Shown: piece after piece, positions 42,456 through 50,964 of the stretch
Layout: each line of letters begins with the position of its first letter
Numbering within the stretch: position 1 is the first letter of the stretch
Assembly: GCF_014204415.1 (NCBI RefSeq)
Contig: NZ_JACHLE010000001.1
Span: 496,001-560,000 of the forward strand
Direction: 5' to 3'
Source of the DNA: Chryseobacterium defluvii
Lineage (GTDB): Bacteria; Bacteroidota; Bacteroidia; Flavobacteriales; Weeksellaceae
Length of the DNA stretch: 64,000 nucleotides
Translations under genes and position numbers: made by a program
Notes under the pieces: model-generated
What the model saw: only the letters and a program-made list of their open reading frames with translations
Databases searched by the model: none
Told to the model about the DNA's origin: nothing

Positions 42456-44969
42456 ATGGGAAATATAAATTTTGGAATAGACCTGGGAACGACCAACTCC
42501 GGCATTTGCAGGTTTGTGGGCGGAAAAGTGGTTGTCTATAAAAACCCTGTTGGCTTTAGTGAAACATTGCCCTCCATTGTTGCCTACAAAAAGGGAAGGA
42601 TCTTTATCGGGGACAAAGCAAGAGAGCTCCTGAAATCAGCAAGTATGGATGTTTTCTCCTCATTTAAAAGAAAGATGGGAACAGAACACCAGTATCAGGT
42701 TGTTGATACGGGTGAGCAGAAATCCCCTGTTGAGCTTTCATCAATGGTTTTAAAAGAGCTTCAGAGCTTTATTCCGGATGAAAAGCCTCAATCCATTGTA
42801 ATTACCATTCCGGCATCATTTGATACCGTACAGTCCAATGCTACGAAAAAAGCGGGAATGATGGCGGGCTTTCAGCAGGTTGTGCTTTTGCAGGAACCTA
42901 TTGCAGCATGTTTAGCTTACGCCAATTTTCAGAATATAGAGCATGCAGAGGAAAAAAACTGGCTGGTTTACGACTTTGGAGGCGGAACTTTCGATGTGGC
43001 TCTCGTAAAGATCAATGAAAGAGAGCTGAAGATCATCGATCACGAAGGGAATAACTTTTTAGGTGGGGTAGACCTGGATCATTTGGTGATCGAGCATTTA
43101 TTCGTTCCTAAAATAGAAGAAACCCTTAATGAGACCTCACTGTTCAAAAAGCTGATGTCTAAAGAGGATAATTATTATTCAAAACTCTACTATGAGCTTT
43201 TGTACAAAGCAGAGGAAGTAAAAAAAGAGCTTTCCGTAAAAGAAATTGTTATTACAGAACTGGAACTCAATGATGGCGAGTATTATATCGATTTTGAAAT
43301 CTCAAGAGCAGATTTTAATGATGTTATTGCCGGAAAAGTGGATGAAACAGTAACCCTGATCAAAAAATTGCTGGAAGAAAATCAAAAATCGTCCCATGAT
43401 ATCGAAAGGATCATTCTGGTTGGCGGAACTACCTATATTCCTTATATCCGGGAACATCTGAGAGAAGTTTTCGGGATTCTGGTGGACAATTCCATTGACC
43501 CGACAACGGCCGTAATGGTGGGAGCTGCCTATTTTGCCGGAACCAAAGAAGAGGATCCACAAATTGCAGGCTCTATTGATAATTCAGGTTCGCAGACACC
43601 AAAAAACCAGGATCAGAATACGGTAGATGTGAAGCTTATTTATGAGGTCAATACACAGGATGAGGAAGAATTGCTGGTGGGAATGGTAGAAGGCTATTTT
43701 GAAGGCTATTTCAGGATCACAAGGAAAGACGGAGGTTTTGATACCGGCCTGATGGGCTTTAAAAATAAATTTTCAGAGTTTATCAAAGTTTTACCCAAGC
43801 AGGCTAATAATTTTACGTTAACGGTTTTTGACAGTCATCAGAATCAGGTTTTTGAGCAGAATACGATATCCATTAATCATGGGATCTATAACATCTCGGG
43901 ACAGCCGCTTCCCAATGATATATGCCTGGAGGTGGATGACAATTTCGGAAGTACCTTTCTGGAAAGGATCTTTAAGAAAAACGATATCCTGCCTCTGAGC
44001 AGGACCATTTATAAAACCACTTCCAAAAACTTTAATAAAGATAATGAGGACAAGCTTATCATTAATATTTTAGAAGGAAAATCGGGTACCCTTCCGGCAA
44101 GTAATATGAGCATCGGATATATTGAGATCAACAGCAAAGATATGCCGATCAACTTGTTGAAAGGGATGGATATCGAGCTGAAATTTAATATGAGCGAATC
44201 AAGAGACCTGTCCGTTTCCGTTTATATAAGCTCTATTGATTATGAAAAAAATGAGGTCTTTAATCCCCATACCAAATACATCAATAAAAAGAAATTCCAG
44301 GAAGATATCGATAAAGTGATCGATGATATAGAATATGAATTAAGCTTTGTAGATAATATTGACAATGCGGCTTCAGAAGATATTTCCGTTCTGATTCAAT
44401 TTAAAAATATCAAAGACGAGCTTTTTAAAATAAAATTTGACTTGATAGAAGTGCAGGAAGATGATGCCACGGAAAGGATCTTCCAACTCGATGAAAGAAA
44501 AAGAAGAGCCTTGCAGGAATATGATAAACTGGTACGTTTCAGGGATGTGGTCGTTGAAATTGAAGAATATAAAACTTCCAGAACAGATGTGGAAAGTGTT
44601 TTGGAAGATGCTTCCCATAAGCAGAAAGAGCAGTTTCAGAAAATCATTAAAGATGAAAGGATATTTTTAGAGTCTAATGAAAAATCGATCATTAAAAGAA
44701 AATCCAAAGAACTGGATAAACTGTATGCGGATATCTATTACAAGAAAGATGAATCGTATGCCTCCCTGTATTATTACTACAAATATCGGGACAGTGATGA
44801 ATATACCGATCAGAAGAAAGCGAAAAAGCTTATTGATGCGGGAGATAAAGCTATTGAAAGCGGAAACTTCAAAGAGGTGAAATATGTTATTCACAGCCTT
44901 TATGAGCTCTTAAAAGTGAAGCCCAAAGATCCGTTTGAAGATAAGGATGGAAATTTAGGGCTTAAATAA
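42456..44969 (+). CDS. Divergent Hsp70-family chaperone with an inserted beta domain
   Basis: 837 residues, about 200 longer than DnaK. The ATPase domain (1-365) is complete: phosphate 1 FGIDLGTTNSG (6-16), EPIAACLAY (147-155), phosphate 2 VYDFGGGTFDVAL (171-183), adenosine ILVGGTTYIP (320-329). The usual hydrophobic DLLLLDV linker is absent; an Asn/Gln/Ser-rich linker (370-390) leads into an extra beta domain (about 390-495, with FRITRKDGGFDTG). A substrate-binding-like beta part (500-600) and a long charged helical tail (606-837) follow. ATPase-driven client binding in the cytosol is expected, but the client is unknown. HscC-like by general type. Upstream is a possible exchange factor; no J-domain (HPD) protein is near. 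Confidence 0.9.
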   Translation: MGNINFGIDLGTTNSGICRFVGGKVVVYKNPVGFSETLPSIVAYKKGRIFIGDKARELLKSASMDVFSSFKRKMGTEHQYQVVDTGEQKSPVELSSMVLKELQSFIPDEKPQSIVITIPASFDTVQSNATKKAGMMAGFQQVVLLQEPIAACLAYANFQNIEHAEEKNWLVYDFGGGTFDVALVKINERELKIIDHEGNNFLGGVDLDHLVIEHLFVPKIEETLNETSLFKKLMSKEDNYYSKLYYELLYKAEEVKKELSVKEIVITELELNDGEYYIDFEISRADFNDVIAGKVDETVTLIKKLLEENQKSSHDIERIILVGGTTYIPYIREHLREVFGILVDNSIDPTTAVMVGAAYFAGTKEEDPQIAGSIDNSGSQTPKNQDQNTVDVKLIYEVNTQDEEELLVGMVEGYFEGYFRITRKDGGFDTGLMGFKNKFSEFIKVLPKQANNFTLTVFDSHQNQVFEQNTISINHGIYNISGQPLPNDICLEVDDNFGSTFLERIFKKNDILPLSRTIYKTTSKNFNKDNEDKLIINILEGKSGTLPASNMSIGYIEINSKDMPINLLKGMDIELKFNMSESRDLSVSVYISSIDYEKNEVFNPHTKYINKKKFQEDIDKVIDDIEYELSFVDNIDNAASEDISVLIQFKNIKDELFKIKFDLIEVQEDDATERIFQLDERKRRALQEYDKLVRFRDVVVEIEEYKTSRTDVESVLEDASHKQKEQFQKIIKDERIFLESNEKSIIKRKSKELDKLYADIYYKKDESYASLYYYYKYRDSDEYTDQKKAKKLIDAGDKAIESGNFKEVKYVIHSLYELLKVKPKDPFEDKDGNLGLK

Positions 44970-45080
44970 AAAATACAGAATATCAAATAGCGATTCTGTC
45001 TTACTTAAGCCTATAAGGTTTTAAAATCAAAGGCCGGCAAAATTTAATATTCTGTAAACCTATTTCAATTTGATATGTTT

Positions 45081-45116
45081 AAAAAATAAAGCACTCTACG
45101 GAATGCTTTATTTTTT
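45081..45116. terminator. Bidirectional terminator at the Hsp70 / membrane-paralog junction
   Basis: AAAAAATAAAGCA and TGCTTTATTTTTT form a 13-bp stem with a 10-nt loop; the stop codon of the minus-strand gene lies inside the right arm. Confidence 0.75.
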
Positions 45117-46298
45117 ATTCTTTACAAAAGCTCTTATAATCCACACAAGAATGATAATTCCTCCAAATCCCACACCTCCGGAAGCAATACCCAAAGCGAT
45201 CACTCCACCAAGAATGGCGAGACAGGCCCCTATGATGGCAATATAAAACTGAAGCATGACCAGTTTGAACCCGAATTTTTTTGCCTTTCGCCGGAAAGAA
45301 ATATCCTTTTTGCTCTCAGATTGCTCTTCAAATTGTTTGTTCAGGCTTCGGTTGGCCGCCAGAAATACGACCAACTCAGCCCCTATAACGAGACAGAATA
45401 TGCCGACACCCCTTTGATAAAGAAAATAAAGACATACAAAAACGATCGTATAAAAAATAGAGATCAGGATCCATTCCGCAGTATTCCCGTGGTCTTTTTC
45501 AATATATTTTTTAGGGACGCTGGTTCTGGGCTTTGTAGCAAACTGTGATTCCTTTCCTGCCCAGCTTGCTCCGATCCTTGAGTTTTTGGCAAGAGTTTCC
45601 CGAAGATTCTCCGTATAGGCATCAAACCTGGCCAGGGCTATGAAGATTTTTCCTAAATGAACCATATAATATGTGTCCGTATACTGATATTGGGACAAGT
45701 CATTATTAATGTCAAGGATTTCCTCATTAAAATAATGGGAGTCTATATCCGACTGCAAGGCGTAAAAATGAGGGTCTATGGCATGCCTGTACTGGTTCAG
45801 GAAATAGTCATACTGCTCTTTATAAGGAAGCGTGGCTCTTACCAGATTGTTCTTATTCGTCAGAATATCGAGCAGCAGGTCTTTATTTTCAAAATTAATG
45901 ACCGGAAAGTAGTTTTTATAAAAAATCCTGAGGTTTTCCCAGTTATGATTTTTAATATTGGCCTGGATATAATCTTTAATGCTTTCTGAAAAATCGTTTC
46001 CAAAATCCTCCTGTATGGCAGGCGGCTCAGAAAATATCCTGTTCCGGGAAGAATCTATTTTGAAATATTCCTTTTTTAAGATCCTGATCAGATTTTCATC
46101 ACTGAATAACCGACCGTATTTATTTCCGTTTTCCCTGAAAAAGCCTATAAAATTCTCTATGTCATTCAACAGCAGGGCATCATCACTTTTCTGATGGGCT
46201 TTTAGAACTTTTTCGGCCTTAATGATATCAGAAGGGTTCCCGGGATCAAAACCGGGAATAGTTTCCTTGATAACGTCTAGTAATTGAAGATTGACCAC
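45108..46298 (-). CDS. Unrecognised membrane protein, paralog 2 of a tandem pair
   Basis: 396 residues. A soluble N-terminal part (1-265) is followed by four hydrophobic segments: WILISIFYTIVFVCLYFLY, IFCLVIGAELVVFLAA, FYIAIIGACLAILGGVIALG and IIILVWIIRAF. No signal peptide, so the N-terminal part should be cytosolic. It aligns without gaps at its start with the upstream gene: NPSDIIKAEKVLKA (21-34) against NPQDVIKAEKLLKA (21-34), and shares an ALQSDID...EEILDINN block near 195. It ends against the Hsp70 gene terminator. No catalytic motif and no HPD J-domain motif. Function unknown. Confidence 0.82.
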   Translation of the reverse strand: MVNLQLLDVIKETIPGFDPGNPSDIIKAEKVLKAHQKSDDALLLNDIENFIGFFRENGNKYGRLFSDENLIRILKKEYFKIDSSRNRIFSEPPAIQEDFGNDFSESIKDYIQANIKNHNWENLRIFYKNYFPVINFENKDLLLDILTNKNNLVRATLPYKEQYDYFLNQYRHAIDPHFYALQSDIDSHYFNEEILDINNDLSQYQYTDTYYMVHLGKIFIALARFDAYTENLRETLAKNSRIGASWAGKESQFATKPRTSVPKKYIEKDHGNTAEWILISIFYTIVFVCLYFLYQRGVGIFCLVIGAELVVFLAANRSLNKQFEEQSESKKDISFRRKAKKFGFKLVMLQFYIAIIGACLAILGGVIALGIASGGVGFGGIIILVWIIRAFVKNKK

Positions 46299-46303
46299 CC
46301 TTA

Positions 46304-47482
46304 TCAGTTCTTTTTATTGAATAAAAATTTTCCTGCCAGAATAGCAGCAGGCAATATAATATGAGTCGGGAACTTTCCGGCGGATAACGACTCGTAAATA
46401 TAGAGCGAACCCCAGCCTACCAGAAGGATTAAGGGCCATCCAACGACCATGGTGATAAGAAGCGTTGCGGAAACCTTTCCGATAAGATCCGTCTTGTTTT
46501 TAAAATCAAAGCTGCTGAAATAATATCTGAAATTCCTGCGGGCCAGATAGATGACCAGGACATTGGCCAGAATATAAAACAGAAAAGCTGTCATCCCGAA
46601 TGAGAAAACATACACGAAGCTTAATGCATACACCCCCAGAATAAGGCTCGAAAGGAATAATATAAGTCCCTCGTTCTGATTCTTTGAAAAGAACATGGCA
46701 ATACGGTAAGCAATACCGCTGAAAAACCCGCTTTTCTGGCTTTTCCAGTTCTCAGCAGTACTTTGGTTGTTTCTTAAAACATCTCGGGTCGTATTATTGG
46801 AAGATGTGAAGGCACAAAGCGCAGAAAGGATCTCCCCAAGGACAATTTTATTGTCTATGCTGGTCATCTGGTTAGCTGCAACGGCATTATTGATCATAAG
46901 GATCTCCTCGTCAAACTCAAAATCATCGATCAGAGACTGAAGGTAATAATATTTTTTATCAATGGAAAACGGATAGCTGTCCCGGAATGAAAACAGGTTC
47001 TTATACTTTGAAATTCCGTCAATGATAATATAATTTTTATCATGAATGAGGTTTTTATAAAAATCCAGACTGTCTGCACTGAAAAAAGAAGGATAAAACT
47101 GCTGGAACCAGATCAGATCCTGCCATTTGTTATGCCGTACACTTACCGAAATGAATTCTTTAAGATAAGGGGTGAAAACTTCCCTGAACGCTTCGATCTC
47201 GTTTTCCGGAATACCTTTCAGATTAGGTTTTTGTTTGATATTCTCAGGATAAGAATCAGTATAAATACTTTTTATCACAGGGAGTTTCAGTATCCTGTCA
47301 AAATTTTCCTTCTGATTTTTAACATGGTCTAAAAATGCTTCAATTTCATTGATGGAAAAATTGTTGTTGAGCCTGCTTTCGGCTTTCAGCAGTTTTTCGG
47401 CTTTTATGACATCCTGGGGATTATCCGGGTTAAAATCCTGAATATTATCGTCTACAAAATCCCTCAGTCTGAAATTGATCAT
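46304..47482 (-). CDS. Unrecognised membrane protein, paralog 1 of a tandem pair
   Basis: 392 residues and first of the minus-strand pair; paralog 2 begins 5 bp after its stop, so they form one operon. Same plan as paralog 2: a soluble N-terminal region of about 270 residues with FNPDNPQDVIKAEKLLKA near the start, YYYLQSLIDDFEFDEEIL in the middle, then four hydrophobic segments (GLILFLSSLILGVYAL, FLFYILANVLVIYLA, LLITMVVGWPLILLVGW, HIILPAAILAGKFLF). A weak -7-like TTATTTTG lies just upstream. Family unknown; duplication and divergence are clear from the shared motifs. Confidence 0.82.
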   Translation of the reverse strand: MINFRLRDFVDDNIQDFNPDNPQDVIKAEKLLKAESRLNNNFSINEIEAFLDHVKNQKENFDRILKLPVIKSIYTDSYPENIKQKPNLKGIPENEIEAFREVFTPYLKEFISVSVRHNKWQDLIWFQQFYPSFFSADSLDFYKNLIHDKNYIIIDGISKYKNLFSFRDSYPFSIDKKYYYLQSLIDDFEFDEEILMINNAVAANQMTSIDNKIVLGEILSALCAFTSSNNTTRDVLRNNQSTAENWKSQKSGFFSGIAYRIAMFFSKNQNEGLILFLSSLILGVYALSFVYVFSFGMTAFLFYILANVLVIYLARRNFRYYFSSFDFKNKTDLIGKVSATLLITMVVGWPLILLVGWGSLYIYESLSAGKFPTHIILPAAILAGKFLFNKKN

Positions 47483-47744
47483 GATCTATGTTTTTTTTGC
47501 AAAATAAAAGAAATTAATAAAATATTTCAGAAAAATCTGATACTTTTCATCATAAAGAGCTAATAAAAAAGTATCTGAAGCCAGGTTTAGATCTATTGAT
47601 GCCTTATTTCAGTATTATCTTTCAACATACACTTTGTCATAATACATAGTATGGAATTCCACTGTAAAAAGTAAGATCACTGGCTCCCAAATTTCGAAAA
47701 CAAAGCCTAATATAATTCATGATTTAAAATTCAGAAGTTATGAT

Positions 47745-47752
47745 TAATTTTG
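47745..47752 (+). promoter_or_regulatory. -7 element TAATTTTG upstream of hemN
   Basis: It ends 4 bp before the ATG of a short upstream ORF and 47 bp before the hemN ATG. Confidence 0.6.
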
Positions 47753-47756
47753 CAGT

Positions 47757-47783
47757 ATGAAATTCTTCTGGAATTCCATTTGA
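47757..47783 (+). CDS. Candidate leaderless 8-residue upstream ORF of hemN
   Basis: ATG AAA TTC TTC TGG AAT TCC ATT TGA encodes MKFFWNSI. The ATG sits 4 bp after the -7 element, the same spacing as leaderless genes in this window, so the 5' end of the transcript would start with this ORF. It ends 16 bp before hemN and overlaps the second GGAATTCC palindrome. It may tune hemN translation or be chance. Confidence 0.3.
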   Translation: MKFFWNSI

Positions 47784-47799
47784 ACATTTAAATTTAGAA

Positions 47800-49158
47800 A
47801 TGAACTCTTTAATCGATAAATATAATATTCCCGGACCGCGTTACACATCATATCCTACCGTTCCGTATTGGGATGAAAGCACTTTTTCTCCTGAACAATG
47901 GAAACAAAGTGTGATAAGATCCTTCCATGAAAGTAATGCGGAAGAAGGAATTTCCATCTATATCCATCTGCCTTTTTGTGAGGCATTGTGTACATTTTGT
48001 GCATGCCATAAGCGTATCACCAAACAGCATAGTGTAGAAATACCCTATCTGGAAAGCGTTTTAAAAGAATGGAAACTTTATCTTGAGCTTTTTGAGGAAA
48101 AGCCAAAATTAAAAGAGCTTCACCTGGGAGGAGGTACACCCACTTTTTTTTCTCCCGAAAATTTAAAGACATTACTGGAAGGGATCTTTTCTACAGTGGA
48201 AATTGTAGAACACCCGGAATTTTCTTTTGAAGGCCATCCTAATAATACCACGAAAAACCATCTTCAGACCCTTTATGATCTGGGTTTCAGGAGGGTGAGC
48301 TTTGGGGTTCAGGATTATGATCCAAAAGTTCAGAAAGCCATTAACAGGATCCAGCCCTTTGAAAAAGTAAAGGAGGTAACGGAATGGGCGAGAGAGATCG
48401 GTTACAGGGGAGTCAGCCATGACCTTGTTTTCGGGCTTCCGCATCAGCATTGGGATGCAATGGAATATACCATCCGCAAAACGCTGGAGCTGAAACCGGA
48501 CAGGCTTGCGTTTTATTCCTATGCGCATGTTCCGTGGGTAAAAGGAGTAGGGCAGAGAGGTTTTGATGAGAACGACCTGCCGGGCGGAGAAGAAAAAAGG
48601 CGACTGTATGAAGATGGTAAAGAGCTGTTGCAGGAATTAGGATATATAGAAGTGGGGATGGATCATTTTTCTCTGGAGCATGATGACCTGTATCAGTCAC
48701 AGATTCAGAAGAAGCTTCACAGGAATTTTATGGGGTATACGTCAAGCAAAACCCAGTTAATGGTAGGATTAGGAATGTCTTCCATCTCAGATTCATGGTA
48801 TGCATTTGCCCAGAATGTAAAAACAGTGGAAGAATACCAGAAAATGGTAGAAGAAGGACATATCCCGGTAGTAAAAGGGCATATCATGAATAAAGAAGAC
48901 CTGATGGTAAGAAGGCATATCTTAAACCTAATGTGCCAGCTTGAAACAACCTTTGATATTCATAATTCTTTCCCTGAACTGGAAAATGCCTTTGAAATGC
49001 TGAAAGAAATGGAAAGGGATGAGTTGGTAGAGATCAGTAATAACCAGATTAAAATTACCGAAAAAGGCAGAGCCTTTACGAGAAATGTCGCCATGGTCTT
49101 CGACCTCAGGATGATGAGGAACAAGCCGGAAACAAGAATTTTCTCGATGACAATATAA
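47800..49158 (+). CDS. hemN: Oxygen-independent coproporphyrinogen III oxidase
   Basis: 452 residues. N-terminal RYTSYPTVPYW and the radical-SAM cluster IHLPFCEALCTFCACH with Cys60, Cys64 and Cys67 are those of true HemN; HLGGGTPTF and FGVQDYDPKVQKAINRIQP follow. It decarboxylates coproporphyrinogen III to protoporphyrinogen IX for haem without oxygen. It is a single-gene unit ending at a strong terminator; its upstream region suggests regulated expression. Confidence 0.96.
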   Translation: MNSLIDKYNIPGPRYTSYPTVPYWDESTFSPEQWKQSVIRSFHESNAEEGISIYIHLPFCEALCTFCACHKRITKQHSVEIPYLESVLKEWKLYLELFEEKPKLKELHLGGGTPTFFSPENLKTLLEGIFSTVEIVEHPEFSFEGHPNNTTKNHLQTLYDLGFRRVSFGVQDYDPKVQKAINRIQPFEKVKEVTEWAREIGYRGVSHDLVFGLPHQHWDAMEYTIRKTLELKPDRLAFYSYAHVPWVKGVGQRGFDENDLPGGEEKRRLYEDGKELLQELGYIEVGMDHFSLEHDDLYQSQIQKKLHRNFMGYTSSKTQLMVGLGMSSISDSWYAFAQNVKTVEEYQKMVEEGHIPVVKGHIMNKEDLMVRRHILNLMCQLETTFDIHNSFPELENAFEMLKEMERDELVEISNNQIKITEKGRAFTRNVAMVFDLRMMRNKPETRIFSMTI

Positions 49159-49166
49159 AAAGAATG

Positions 49167-49196
49167 AATCCGCCTCAATTTTGAGGCGGATTTTTT
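49167..49196 (+). terminator. Terminator of hemN
   Basis: ATCCGCCTCAA-TT-TTGAGGCGGAT followed by six T, 9 bp after the stop. The 185 bp from here to 49381 contain nothing convincing. Confidence 0.88.
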
Positions 49197-49381
49197 AATA
49201 AATGCTTAATTCGATTGGATTATATTGTTTTTGTGCTTCTTCTGCATTACTTCTCATATATTCAATATCTTAAATTTATACGGACTGAAAGAAAAGAGTA
49301 TCTCTTTAGTGAACTGCGACTGTTCATCAGCGACATCACCAAAAGTATTATCAATTCTTACTTTTGGAATGCCTGGATCTC

Positions 49382-50749
49382 TTATTTGTTAATGATCAGC
49401 TTCTGGCTGTATGATTTATAATCTCCTGATTTTACAAGGATATAATACATTCCTGCAGGAATCCAGGAAATATTGATGCCATTGTCATGCTCTACCTTTG
49501 CATTTTCCATAATGATTCTTCCTTCTGTGGTGATGATATCAATGGTAGTATCATGATCCGTCAATCCATCAATGAAGACCCTTTCCGAAGCCGGATTAGG
49601 ATATATCCTGATCGGATTTAAATTACCTGTTTCTTCTGTGGATAATGTGCTGGTCTTTATTTTATAAACTTTTCCGTTATTCACGGCTGCTACATACAGT
49701 TCCTTGAGATAATCCTGCCCGAATGTTGAAAAATTATCATCAGGATAAGGAGTGGTCCAGGTAATGGAATTATCCGGATTCATCATTCCGATCTGAGATG
49801 AGCAATAATCTGCGAAAAAGTATTTTCCCTGAAAAGCGGGATAAAGCGTTCCCCGATATACATATCCGCCTGTAATGGAACATCTTCCTCCGGAATGGGT
49901 ATACACGGCAACGGGGAAGGTCATGGTACCAGCCGCCGCACAGCCGGTAGTATTATATGCGTTATTACCCTCATAGCAGCGCCATCCGTAGTTGATTCCG
50001 GCCTGGGTGATCGGCATCCTGTTGATCTCTTCGAACTGGTTTTGCCCTACATCTGCGATCATGGCATTTCCTGTAGTCAGGTCAAATGAATATTTCCAGG
50101 CATTTCTGAGCCCGTATGCCCACACTTCGTCTGCACCGTCAATTCCCACGAAAGGATTATCCGGTGGAATATTGTAGGGGCCGGTTGCATTGACATCGAT
50201 TCTAAGCATTTTTCCCAATAAGGAGTTTTTGTTTTGGCCATTATTATTGGGATCTCCACCGCTTCCGCCATCTCCTGTGATGACCCATAAATTTCCATCA
50301 GGGGCAAAATGGATGCTTCCTCCGTTATGATTGGAAAAGGGCTTAGGGATGTTCAGTAAAATTTTCTCAGAAGCAGCATCGGCTACATCCGGATTGGAGG
50401 AGCTTACACTGTATCTGGCAACAATAATGTTTCCTGCCGTATTATTATAATAAACGAAAAAATATCCGTTGGTAGAGTATTGCGGATGGAAGGCTAGCCC
50501 CAGAAGCCCTCTTTCGCCGCCATAGACGATCTTGGTACTGATATTTAGAAAGTTAGTGGCATTCACAGCCCCGTTGGGCTGTACAATTCTAATGATCCCG
50601 TTTTGCTGTACAACAAATAATCGGTTGTCATTAGCATTTGTAATTTCGACCGGACTTGTAAATCCGCTGGCGAATTCTTCCAAAATAATGCTTTGAGAAT
50701 TAAGGATTAAGGAAGAAAAAATCCCCATAGTAAGTAATAGTTTTTTCAT
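49382..50749 (-). CDS. Secreted PQQ-dependent sugar dehydrogenase-like protein with T9SS tail
   Basis: 455 residues from the ATG at 50749, which gives MKKLLLTMG and a normal signal peptide; a start 114 bp upstream would bury it. The glucose/sorbosone dehydrogenase propeller is visible: LEEFASGFTSPVEI, ERGLLGLAFHPQYSTNGYFFVYY, NHNGGSIHFAPDGNLWV and GDGGSGGDPNNNGQ. A T9SS type A tail starts about residue 375 (IRIYPNPASERVF). It should oxidise sugars outside the cell with PQQ; PQQ synthesis genes are not in this window. Confidence 0.93.
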   Translation of the reverse strand: MKKLLLTMGIFSSLILNSQSIILEEFASGFTSPVEITNANDNRLFVVQQNGIIRIVQPNGAVNATNFLNISTKIVYGGERGLLGLAFHPQYSTNGYFFVYYNNTAGNIIVARYSVSSSNPDVADAASEKILLNIPKPFSNHNGGSIHFAPDGNLWVITGDGGSGGDPNNNGQNKNSLLGKMLRIDVNATGPYNIPPDNPFVGIDGADEVWAYGLRNAWKYSFDLTTGNAMIADVGQNQFEEINRMPITQAGINYGWRCYEGNNAYNTTGCAAAGTMTFPVAVYTHSGGRCSITGGYVYRGTLYPAFQGKYFFADYCSSQIGMMNPDNSITWTTPYPDDNFSTFGQDYLKELYVAAVNNGKVYKIKTSTLSTEETGNLNPIRIYPNPASERVFIDGLTDHDTTIDIITTEGRIIMENAKVEHDNGINISWIPAGMYYILVKSGDYKSYSQKLIINK

Positions 50750-50927
50750 AATAATTTGATAATTAATGTGTTGTTTTAAGAATGAAAATTTCATACCAAT
50801 CAATATTTGGAAAAATGATAAAAATATTTTGTGAAAATTAAGAAATCTGGAATAGACTGGCAATACCGATATATCTGAAAATAAACCATTTCTGTTGTTA
50901 AAAATTCATAAAATAGAAAGAAATCAT

Positions 50928-50935
50928 TATATTTG
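50928..50935 (+). promoter_or_regulatory. -7 element TATATTTG for secDF
   Basis: It lies 29 bp before the start codon. Confidence 0.55.
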
Positions 50936-50964
50936 CCGACTTAATTTAACGTAGTTATAACAAA

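Larger units (their letters stand above)
47483..47799. promoter_or_regulatory. hemN upstream region with paired GGAATTCC operator-like sites
   Basis: 317 bp without a full gene. ATGGAATTCCA at 47651-47661 and its exact inverted copy TGGAATTCCAT at 47769-47779 flank the promoter element at 47745-47752; the second lies just inside the transcript. Two identical palindromes 118 bp apart around a promoter could be a regulator's binding sites. No FNR-like TTGAT...ATCAA box was found. Confidence 0.4.

Noticed and set aside
49215..49421. A 68-residue hydrophobic frame downstream of hemN
   Set aside because: It has only a TTG start, no promoter, lies after a terminator and overlaps the 3' end of the sugar dehydrogenase gene.
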